30,155 nucleotides of DNA from a virus, in the IMG/VR virus record IMGVR_UViG_3300033146_000757, positions 1-30,155 of that record. The stretch is one strand, 5' to 3'. Shown here in pieces: positions 7,496-13,667 of this stretch (positions within the stretch are counted from its first letter, which is position 1; the number at the start of each line of letters is the position of its first letter). Below the pieces are notes generated by a model. That model was not told the origin of the DNA and made no database searches. It saw only the letters and a list, made by a program, of their open reading frames with translations. The translations under genes and the position numbers were made by a program.

Positions 7496-8235
7496 TAGAA
7501 AAAATCGACAATACCCTCAAAGGTGTAACTATCCTTATGGCCACACTTAGGGCATGTGTACTCGATTTTATGGGTTAAATTTGGCATCTTATCAAAGAAT
7601 TTCTCTTTGATTTCAAGATATACATTGTTTGGAATGGACTCAATGAACTCCACCAGCTCTTCACGGGGGGTTTCATCAGCATTCCATACGTTATCGTCAT
7701 CAAAAATAGTATCAACCAATCCTACCAGCAAATCTTTGTTGGTAAAATTCTCATCTTCAGAGACATCAAGAATCATGTCAATGGTTGGGAAACGAAGGGT
7801 GATGCCGATTTTCTTCTTCTCATCCACAACAAAAGTATTCTTAAATCCTTTATCAAACTCTACCTTGATCTTGCTGATGTCGATGGTTACTGGAATAAGA
7901 CCACCGCATCTCTTTGGTTCACCTTCGTCTACCGGTGGAATCTCATTCATACATCGCATTTCCAGTTCAACGATTTCCCCAACAGATTTTGATCTCAATT
8001 GCAGGAACAGGTATTCAATATCAAAGATAGCCAGAGCATCAGGATCAAGTTTTTCAAAAGAACAAACTCTGATGATGTCTTTCATGGCACCTGCGATTTC
8101 TCGTGGGTCTTTTGATTCCCGGATAAGCATAAGAATGGACTCTTCCTTGATACGGAAAGGGCGCATTTTTACAGGTTTCTTTGTAGAAGGAACCTTTGCT
8201 GTGAATGTTGGGGTACTGATTGTAGGTAATGACAT
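7495..8235 (-). CDS. 26: Baseplate hub assembly protein, gp26-type (T4_baseplate family)
   Basis: This encodes 246 residues. The pattern MRPFRIKEESILMLIRESKD, then IIRVCSF, and then DIEYLFLQLRSKSVGEIVELEM is that of the T4 gp26/gp51-type hub assembly proteins. Two cysteine pairs, Cys95 with Cys110 and Cys228 with Cys231 (TCPKCGHK), probably form one zinc ribbon joining the middle and the C-terminus. T4 gp26 is shorter (208 residues). The ATG has AAGGAGA upstream. It lies between a tube-fold gene and a small partner plus tape-measure-like gene, so it probably helps build the hub or load the tape measure. Its last codons hold a slippery heptamer. Whether it corresponds to gp26 or gp51 of T4 cannot be settled by reading alone. 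Confidence 0.75.
   Translation of the reverse strand: MSLPTISTPTFTAKVPSTKKPVKMRPFRIKEESILMLIRESKDPREIAGAMKDIIRVCSFEKLDPDALAIFDIEYLFLQLRSKSVGEIVELEMRCMNEIPPVDEGEPKRCGGLIPVTIDISKIKVEFDKGFKNTFVVDEKKKIGITLRFPTIDMILDVSEDENFTNKDLLVGLVDTIFDDDNVWNADETPREELVEFIESIPNNVYLEIKEKFFDKMPNLTHKIEYTCPKCGHKDSYTFEGIVDFF
7498..7504 (-). promoter_or_regulatory. Candidate -1 ribosomal frameshift site (T TTT TTC)
   Basis: On the minus strand the last codons of the 246-residue gene read GAT TTT TTC TAA. Grouped in the zero frame, this is the heptamer T TTT TTC (7504 to 7498), which fits the X XXY YYZ slippery rule. A -1 slip would read CTA and then ATG in the frame of the 60-residue gene, giving a fusion of about 307 residues. 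The stop codon directly after the heptamer could promote pausing. I did not find a clear downstream pseudoknot by eye. Confidence 0.5.
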
Positions 8236-8249
8236 AATATTCTCCTTTT

Positions 8250-8765
8250 TTACCTTGATGATTTTATTTCATAGCTGTGATATGACCAATTTATAGTGAC
8301 CTCAATGGGTTCTTGTGTGTCATACCCAAATTCTATATCAGACATTCCGTTGGGATATGCCTCATAGAATACTACATTTGCAGTCAATTTGTCAGTGAGA
8401 TCATATATATTCAACTGTACCTGTCCTACAATATCATTGTAATAGGCCATCCTGAATGATGAATCACCACCAACCATACGAATCCATCTATGGAAGATGT
8501 TCGCTTCTTCGATATATTTATTCAGATAGAATGACATTGTAAGGTCATCAAACAATTCTTCATTCGGTATCTTTCTCTTAGGACCAATGACAGAATGCTC
8601 AAATGATCCTGTGGTATGCCCCGGAATATTGCATCGGTTACAGTTCATCAAAATGTTTTGCTTGATGTCTACTGGTCCAGTAATGATCACTTCATACCTA
8701 TTCGGATGAAGTAATGGATTGTCTGCAACATGAGATGCTATCTTTTGTACACTGAATCTGCTCAT
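8250..8765 (-). CDS. Tail-tube-fold protein (gp19/gp54 type)
   Basis: This encodes 171 residues. The layout matches phage tail-tube proteins: an N-terminal NPLLHPNRYEVIITGP strand, a CNRCNIPGHTTGSFEH segment like the 'ATALPAG' region of T4 gp19, a FDDLTMSFYL strand, a middle helix (EEANIFHRWIRMVGG), and a C-terminal strand pair ending in PIEVTINWSYHSYEI, as in gp19 (ETFEVTLALDYWE). It could be the main tube subunit or a tube-like initiator that docks on the baseplate. In T4 the main tube gene sits beside the sheath gene, but here it sits in an operon with hub and tape-measure genes, which tilts toward an initiator or a second tube paralogue. The ATG at 8765 has AGAGGAG upstream and follows the previous stop directly (TAGATG). 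A CxxC (NRC region) is present. Confidence 0.7.
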   Translation of the reverse strand: MSRFSVQKIASHVADNPLLHPNRYEVIITGPVDIKQNILMNCNRCNIPGHTTGSFEHSVIGPKRKIPNEELFDDLTMSFYLNKYIEEANIFHRWIRMVGGDSSFRMAYYNDIVGQVQLNIYDLTDKLTANVVFYEAYPNGMSDIEFGYDTQEPIEVTINWSYHSYEIKSSR

Positions 8766-9545
8766 CTATACTCCTCTTGCGATTTTGAGACTATCTGCCC
8801 ATACCTGCGTGATTGGAGCCTTCTTGAACTTGGCAACCGGTAACATGATTGCTTTTGGCCAATCCGTGAAAGGTATAGGGCGTACTGCGGTTGTTGTATG
8901 CGTCATCAGGTATCGTTTGAAGCATGGTTTGAATAACCGGTATTTTGCCGCAGATGACAACATGGCATAATTCAACTTGATTCTTGATTTATCAGTCAAC
9001 CGGGTATCATTCATATTCTCCATCAGGCGAGTGATGAGAATTTCCCGGTGCTTTGGTGGAAGATAATGAAGGTTTAGTCCATGCCAACCATCATCAAGAC
9101 CCCGGACCATGAGGATCAACGGGAATACATCATAGTATGGTAGAGTGTCTTTCGTTTTGGGGTTGTATCCATAGAAGAACATCCGGCCTATATCCAGAGG
9201 CGCAGGAAGACGAATCGGCTTTTCTTTCCGTGAATACCATCTCAGTTTCAACCGGTCCGGGATCATGTTTGATATACTCCACGGATTTGCCATAATATCC
9301 TTTATCTGATCCTTGAACCATTTCTGTGATTGTCTTACGGCATCAGGGGTTCTTACTGTATCAGCTACGGAAGATGCATCAGCGGCCCCAAGATCACGTT
9401 CCAGCTCTTTGGCCAGCCGTTTCAGTTGGAGTGCATGTTTCTTAGGATCATCACTCCATTGAATCTTGTTTATATACCGTTGGATAAGCTCATCTTTCGT
9501 TTGAGCATTGAGTTCACCCTGGTATCTTCTTGGTTTGATAGACAT
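8766..9545 (-). CDS. Probable DNA end protector, gp2-like
   Basis: This encodes 259 residues. The core DIGRMFFYGYNPKTKDTLPYYDVFPLILM, a WHGLNLHYLPPKHR box, a RIKLNYAMLSSAAKYRLFKPCFKRYL helix pair and a closing W-A-D-S-LKIARG are, from memory, shared with proteins labelled DNA end protector (gp2) in T4-like phages. The N-terminal 95 residues are helical and charged. T4 gp2 (274 residues) attaches to packaged DNA ends and protects them from RecBCD, and its gene lies beside gene 4 in T4, just as here. The start ATG directly follows the gp4 stop (TAGATG). The family label is recalled rather than derived, so an alternative tail or head-joining role is possible. Confidence 0.5.
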   Translation of the reverse strand: MSIKPRRYQGELNAQTKDELIQRYINKIQWSDDPKKHALQLKRLAKELERDLGAADASSVADTVRTPDAVRQSQKWFKDQIKDIMANPWSISNMIPDRLKLRWYSRKEKPIRLPAPLDIGRMFFYGYNPKTKDTLPYYDVFPLILMVRGLDDGWHGLNLHYLPPKHREILITRLMENMNDTRLTDKSRIKLNYAMLSSAAKYRLFKPCFKRYLMTHTTTAVRPIPFTDWPKAIMLPVAKFKKAPITQVWADSLKIARGV

Positions 9546-10040
9546 CTATTTCTTCCGTCTCAGTTTCTTGGTTGATCTTCTCTTGCTTGGTGTCATTATC
9601 TTGATTCCCATTTCTTTTAGATTGTTCTCATTCATCACTCTAAATTTCCATCCCTTTTTATTACAAAATGTCTTAGCGGCTGACCATTTTGACCTATTTG
9701 TTGCATATGTCTGTTCTGCAAGAATGAAATTCTTTGTTCCTTTCTTTCCTTTAGGGGGTACACACTCAGTGCTCGGTTTTATCTCGATCAGATATTCCCG
9801 TCCATCAGCAAACTTCACAAAGAAGTCCGGGAAGTACCTGCGATTCTTTCGAGTACCAAGATCAAAATATGGTATCGAGATCGGTTCTATACCCCACATA
9901 ACCACGGCATTGTTATTATCACACCACCGGCAAAACAATCTTTCCCAGGATGACCGATAATGAACATTGTCGAGGTCTCCGATATATTTATCCGGGTTCT
10001 TTACTCTATAATTACCCGTATATGTCTTTCTTTTTTTCAA
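9546..10040 (-). CDS. 4: Head completion protein gp4 (PD-(D/E)XK nuclease fold)
   Basis: This encodes 164 residues beginning at a TTG codon (10040-10038). GGAGA lies six bases upstream on the minus strand, and no in-frame ATG before the conserved region fits. It matches T4 gp4 throughout: TYTGNYRVKNPDKYIGD, HYRSSWERLFCRWCD, a VMWGIEPISIPYFD strand and RYFPDFFVKFADGREYLIEIKP. The nuclease-fold residues are visible as Glu33, Pro71-Asp72 and Glu86-Ile-Lys88. gp4 acts in T4 head completion before tail joining. The C-terminus is very basic (SKRRSTKKLRRKK), suiting DNA binding. It is the first gene of the leftward late operon, 28 bases from the predicted start point of the minus-strand late promoter. 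Confidence 0.9.
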   Translation of the reverse strand: MKKRKTYTGNYRVKNPDKYIGDLDNVHYRSSWERLFCRWCDNNNAVVMWGIEPISIPYFDLGTRKNRRYFPDFFVKFADGREYLIEIKPSTECVPPKGKKGTKNFILAEQTYATNRSKWSAAKTFCNKKGWKFRVMNENNLKEMGIKIMTPSKRRSTKKLRRKK

Positions 10041-10053
10041 GGCAATCTCCTTG

Positions 10054-10061
10054 TATAAATA
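10054..10061 (+). promoter_or_regulatory. T4-type late promoter for the rightward baseplate operon
   Basis: This is an exact TATAAATA box in the only divergent intergenic gap of the window. With the T4 geometry (box at -13 to -6) the start would be near 10067, leaving a leader of about 33 bases with AAGGAGA before the ATG at 10100. It matches the presence of gp33 in this phage. Confidence 0.85.
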
Positions 10062-10073
10062 ATGATATAGTAA

Positions 10074-10081
10074 TATTTATA
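10074..10081 (-). promoter_or_regulatory. T4-type late promoter for the leftward gp4-tape measure operon
   Basis: TATTTATA on the plus strand is an exact TATAAATA on the minus strand. The start would be near 10068, about 28 bases before the TTG start of gp4. It faces the rightward late promoter across 12 bases, so both transcripts would begin at adjoining bases and run apart. Confidence 0.83.
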
Positions 10082-10099
10082 CCGATCAAGGAGATAGAA

Positions 10100-10885
10100 A
10101 TGACAGTAGCCGGACTAATGAATACACCAAAATACAGCCGTAATGTGATACGGGTTGGTGATGTACAAACAAATGCGCCATTTACTGTATTGAATAGTGA
10201 GCTTGGTACTGTTATTCAATTACCATTACCACTAAATCTCACGTCCAATATGAATGCCGATTGGCAGAATGAAGAAGTTGGATTAGTGCGCTATCATCTC
10301 ATGCACAACAAAGAAGCCATAAACAATGCAGAACTGCCATCAAGTTTCAAAGATATGATAGCATCTATGCGTTCTCTTGGTTCAACACTAATGGATAAAG
10401 CCAGCAGTATGGCTAAGAATGATGTTGCGGCAATCAGGGCAAGAACACGGTCCAGAAGTAAGATTGGTGGATTGAAAATAGCCAAAAATCCAAGAATTGA
10501 GATGATGTTCAACGGTATGCAGTTCAAGTCATATTCCTTTGATTTCATGCTGGTGCCAACATCACAACGAGATTCCGCTATGATAGAAGAAGCTATCAAG
10601 GAAATTCAAAAGGCATCGGTTCCTACTCTTCGTGGTGAAAAAATGTTCATGGAATACCCGGAGACCTGGAATATCAAATTCATGGCCGGAGAAAAAGACG
10701 GAAACCGATATATCATGAAGATCAATGAGTGCTGTTGCACCGGAGTAACTATCAATTATACCCCGACCACAGAATCATTTAATATGCATGAAGGTAATGC
10801 TCCTCTTTCTGTTGAATTGACCCTTGACTTTACCGAGATATTCATTCCAACAAAAGAGACAATCGAAGAAGGATTCAGCGGATAG
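10100..10885 (+). CDS. Baseplate tail-tube cap/initiator, gp48/gp54-like
   Basis: This encodes 261 residues from the ATG at 10100, chosen for its AAGGAGA and because an in-frame start at 9950 would lie inside gp4 and upstream of the late promoter. The C-terminal half has a tube-fold pattern: PETWNIKFMAGEKD, INECCCTGVTINYTPTTESFNMHEG, then LSVELTLDFTEIFIPTKETI, similar to the end of T4 gp48 (SIRFDKTPNG, then FTLEITMREI). The middle (about 85-150) is Ser/Ala-rich and basic, like the low-complexity part of gp48. In T4, gp48 and gp54 sit on the hub and start tube polymerisation. It is the first gene of the rightward late operon, followed nine bases later by gp53. Three consecutive cysteines (ECCCTG) are unusual. 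gp48 versus gp54 is not resolved. Confidence 0.7.
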   Translation: MTVAGLMNTPKYSRNVIRVGDVQTNAPFTVLNSELGTVIQLPLPLNLTSNMNADWQNEEVGLVRYHLMHNKEAINNAELPSSFKDMIASMRSLGSTLMDKASSMAKNDVAAIRARTRSRSKIGGLKIAKNPRIEMMFNGMQFKSYSFDFMLVPTSQRDSAMIEEAIKEIQKASVPTLRGEKMFMEYPETWNIKFMAGEKDGNRYIMKINECCCTGVTINYTPTTESFNMHEGNAPLSVELTLDFTEIFIPTKETIEEGFSG

Positions 10886-10894
10886 GAGATATAC

Positions 10895-11488
10895 ATGGCA
10901 ACATCAGATTTCTATAAATATGAAACCTTCGGTGAGAAGAGCAAATTCTTCTTCAATGGATTCCCATACATTGACTATGACATCCTTGGAAATGGTGAGA
11001 AACAGAAGATCAAGAACTTCTTCAAAAGGTTTGATTTCCGAGAAAAGATCAGGAAGATGGGGTCTATCTATACAAAATGGGTTGTCCGAGAGGATGATAC
11101 CCCGGAAGTTATTGCCCATAAACTGTATAATAGCACTCATTATTACTGGATAGTGCTCATGATCAATAAAATGCATGATCCATTCTTTGATTTTCCCCTC
11201 ACAGAAAGGGAATTAGCCGAATATGTAGAGAAGAAATACGGGTTGGAAAACAAATATGCTATCCATCACTACGAAACAATAGAAGATGCCGCAGTCGGAG
11301 CACTCCCACCAGGGATCATTGTTGATAAATACTATCCACACGCAAAACAGGAAATTGATAACTTCCAATATGAAGCAAAGAAGAATGACGAAAAACGTCA
11401 CATCCTTCTTCTGGAACCACAATATCTTGAGCAAGTCCTGGAAGAACTGAATACAATCCTAACATCCAATTTCACGAGAGTCAAATGA
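10895..11488 (+). CDS. 53: Baseplate wedge protein gp53
   Basis: This encodes 197 residues, the same size as T4 gp53 (196). Distinctive segments are WVVREDDTPEVIAHKLYNSTHYYWIVLMINKM and DPFFDFPLTERELAEYVEKKYG, the family's LysM-like core at about residues 55-110. An N-terminal FFNGFPYIDYDI strand region precedes it. gp53 joins wedges to each other and to the hub during baseplate assembly. GGAGA precedes the ATG by six bases. The stop overlaps the next start (ATGA, 11485-11488). The TATAAATA formed by its codons TAT AAA TA at 10913 is probably coincidental. Confidence 0.92.
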   Translation: MATSDFYKYETFGEKSKFFFNGFPYIDYDILGNGEKQKIKNFFKRFDFREKIRKMGSIYTKWVVREDDTPEVIAHKLYNSTHYYWIVLMINKMHDPFFDFPLTERELAEYVEKKYGLENKYAIHHYETIEDAAVGALPPGIIVDKYYPHAKQEIDNFQYEAKKNDEKRHILLLEPQYLEQVLEELNTILTSNFTRVK

Positions 11489-11790
11489 AAAAATTCAAAG
11501 AAGTAATTAATGAAGATCATGTTGATGTAAAAGACATGAGTGATGTTCAATTATGCCGAAAGGGTATGGTTGAAGAGATCAAAGCAATCAATCTGTATGA
11601 ACAAATGGCCGCACAGGCTACTGATGCACGAGTAAGAGAACTTTTACTTGACATTGCCGAAGAAGAAAAAGTCCATATGGTTGAGTTTGAGGAATTGATG
11701 GAAAGGCTTGATCCAAGTTGGGAAGAAGTAGAGGAAGAGGGAGAGCAGGAAAGCGAAGATATGTTCGGCCCTGAAAACGAGACTGAGTAA
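11485..11790 (+). CDS. Ferritin-like protein of the encapsulated-ferritin (half-ferritin) type
   Basis: This encodes 101 residues in two helices. The first carries KGMVEEIKAINLYEQMA (residues 27-42) and the second LLLDIAEEEKVHMVEFEELM (53-72), followed by RLDPSWEE. Glu31, Glu61 and His64 form an E-30-ExxH arrangement. From memory, the encapsulated ferritin of Rhodospirillum rubrum has Glu32, Glu62 and His65 at identical spacing, with a similar EEKEH and RDP context. Such half-ferritins dimerise to form a di-iron site. The protein ends in an acidic tail (residues 80-101). It overlaps gp53 by four bases and gp27 by one (TAATG), so it is made together with baseplate proteins. Iron binding is inferred. 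A simple helical assembly factor that has lost the metal site function is the alternative. Confidence 0.7.
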   Translation: MKKFKEVINEDHVDVKDMSDVQLCRKGMVEEIKAINLYEQMAAQATDARVRELLLDIAEEEKVHMVEFEELMERLDPSWEEVEEEGEQESEDMFGPENETE

Positions 11791-13187
11791 TGGCAACAAA
11801 GGACCATAGGGGATATTTTGCCCCTGGCACATACAACATAAAGAAATTATATCTCAGAGATCATGATGTTGATTTCCGGTTCAAATTCTTGGAAGTCAAT
11901 ATCTTTGAATCCATCTTTCAGCCTTGTATGACTGCAGATATAACCCTTCTTGATGCCGACAATATGGTAGCAAACCTGCCCATTGTCGAAGGCGATGTTG
12001 TGGAGATTCATTTCACCCTGAATGAAGATGATAAGATTCAACAGAATATCTATCAGGATGGTGGAGAAATCAAGTGTGTGATGGAGGTAATAAAGATTAC
12101 ATCCCGGATCAAGGTATCGAATCAGGATGTGCAGACATATAACCTTCGTCTTGCCTCTATCGGATGGTCCAACAATGTCAGAACAAGACTCTCTCGTGGA
12201 TACAAAAAGAAGAAATATTCCGATGTAGTAAGGGAGATATTTCAAGACAAATTTCAGATGCAAGGTGCTCTCGGTCTCAAAGGTAATGGGAGTGAGTTCA
12301 CTGAAAAAGACCTCAAGGATATTGAGATTGAAGAAACACATGGGTCTTATTCATTCGTTCTACCCCGATGGAAACCGATTCAGTGCTTCAACTGGTTGGC
12401 TGGCCGGTCTCAGTCAGGCAAAAATAAGAATGCAGTGAATTACTTCTTCTATGAGGATAAAGACAAGTTCAATTTCGTTACTCTGGACTCTCTCTTGCAG
12501 AAAGATGGTCCTACCTATTTTGTGAAACTTGAGAACATCAAGAAGGAAGACATCAGGAACTATTTCAATATCTATGACTATTCCTATGAGGATACCGGTG
12601 ATGTTCTCATAAATGCTTCTTCTGGTACATTCGGGTCACGTCTCATTGTACACAATATGGTGACAAAGGAAGTAGATGATCACTTTCCGCAGGGTATGTG
12701 GTCTCTTGAGTACAATATCCACGGATACCCGGCAAATCAGGATGAATTTGGGACAATAGGTGTTGACCGATTTGGATACAACTCAGAGTTTGGGAAAACA
12801 ACTCATACTGATCAAATTCCTCTTATCCCGGAAGATGTTGGTGATACCCTCTCTCAAAATCCAGGAAATACCCGGTTATTGGTCCATTCTACGCACCGGT
12901 ATAAGCATGATGGAGAAAAGACCAACCATCCAGAACAATGGATGAGACAAAGGATTATGCAAAAGCCACAATCAAAGTATATCCGCATGACCATAACAAC
13001 CATCGGAAACTTTGATCGAAAGGCCGGAGGTATTATCAATATTGATCTTCCATCACCAGAAGAAACAAAGGGAAAGAAAGACAAGAGACTCACAGGCAAA
13101 TATCTTGTCACATCAGTACGTCATATATTCAAGCCAACTAAGTATGAGACCGTAATGGAATGTATGAAAGACTCATTCGCAGGATAA
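11790..13187 (+). CDS. 27: Baseplate central hub protein gp27
   Basis: This encodes 465 residues (T4 gp27 has 391). It has the gp27 organisation: an N-terminal beta-barrel with FKFLEVNIFESIFQPCMTADITLLDADNM (about 30-60) and GDVVEIHFTL, a YNLRLASIGW strand (about 115), a helix pair, a central FVLPRWKPIQCFNWLAGRS motif (about 188-206), a second barrel, and a C-terminal KYLVTSVRHIFKPTKYETVMECMKD. gp27 forms the trimeric ring that carries the gp5 spike. The start overlaps the stop of the ferritin-like gene. In T4-like genomes gp5 is commonly near; here an endonuclease gene has been placed between the two. The insert is only four bases after the gp27 stop. Confidence 0.9.
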   Translation: MATKDHRGYFAPGTYNIKKLYLRDHDVDFRFKFLEVNIFESIFQPCMTADITLLDADNMVANLPIVEGDVVEIHFTLNEDDKIQQNIYQDGGEIKCVMEVIKITSRIKVSNQDVQTYNLRLASIGWSNNVRTRLSRGYKKKKYSDVVREIFQDKFQMQGALGLKGNGSEFTEKDLKDIEIEETHGSYSFVLPRWKPIQCFNWLAGRSQSGKNKNAVNYFFYEDKDKFNFVTLDSLLQKDGPTYFVKLENIKKEDIRNYFNIYDYSYEDTGDVLINASSGTFGSRLIVHNMVTKEVDDHFPQGMWSLEYNIHGYPANQDEFGTIGVDRFGYNSEFGKTTHTDQIPLIPEDVGDTLSQNPGNTRLLVHSTHRYKHDGEKTNHPEQWMRQRIMQKPQSKYIRMTITTIGNFDRKAGGIINIDLPSPEETKGKKDKRLTGKYLVTSVRHIFKPTKYETVMECMKDSFAG

Positions 13188-13190
13188 CAG

Positions 13191-13667
13191 ATGTTAGAAC
13201 GTCATCATATTACTCCAAAATGTTTACTAAAACATAAAAATAAGGAGTTTATAGAAGACCCTCGAAATATTGCATATATAGAACATAAATATCATGTAAG
13301 TGTGCATAAATGGCTATTTATACTTACAGGCGATAGAGGGTGTGAATGTGCATGGAATGGGATGAAAACTGGTAAATTTAGATATGATTGGACAGGAGTT
13401 ACAGGAAGAAAAGATACATTAGAGACAAGAATAAAAAAGTCTCGTGTACGAATTGGGATGAAATTTTCTAAATCTCATTGTGAAAACATTAGAAAATCAA
13501 AAATTGGTAAAAACAATAAAAGATCAAAACAATGGTTTATAAATGGTCATTTATTCTATTCAGCATACGAAGCTGCCAGATTCTTTTCTGTAAGTGATGC
13601 CACCATAAAACGCTGGTGCAATCCACAAAGTAAATATCACACACCTTTATGTTATAAGAGGGGGTGA
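13191..13667 (+). CDS. Free-standing HNH homing endonuclease with NUMOD-type DNA-binding modules
   Basis: This encodes 158 residues. The N-terminus has an HNH core: [10 protein letters not shown] (residues 3-12), [20 protein letters not shown] (23-42). Residues 84-112 ([20 protein letters not shown]) are a NUMOD3-like basic minor-groove module and 116-145 ([15 protein letters not shown], then SDATIKRWC) a NUMOD1/helix-turn-helix module. Composition is clearly more AT-rich than its neighbours, with many AAA, AAT and ATA codons, which indicates separate origin. It lies between gp27 and gp5 and overlaps gp5 by four bases (GTGA). Homing endonucleases of this type cut a related genome at the same junction and spread by repair. 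It has a full-length layout, so it may be active. Confidence 0.88.
   Translation: MLERHHITPKCLLKHKNKEFIEDPRNIAYIEHKYHVSVHKWLFILTGDRGCECAWNGMKTGKFRYDWTGVTGRKDTLETRIKKSRVRIGMKFSKSHCENIRKSKIGKNNKRSKQWFINGHLFYSAYEAARFFSVSDATIKRWCNPQSKYHTPLCYKRG

Noticed and set aside
7556-8296. 246-codon open frame on the plus strand
   Set aside because: It is antisense to the gp26-type gene, which has clear family motifs and a ribosome site; the plus-strand frame has neither.
10913-10920. TATAAATA as a late promoter
   Set aside because: It lies six codons into gp53 within a Phe-Tyr-Lys-Tyr run, right after a strong upstream late promoter and pointing into the gene itself. Chance is more likely.
13315-13322. 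Minus-strand TATAAATA
   Set aside because: It is inside the AT-rich endonuclease gene and would transcribe antisense to the hub genes, with no minus-strand gene near.
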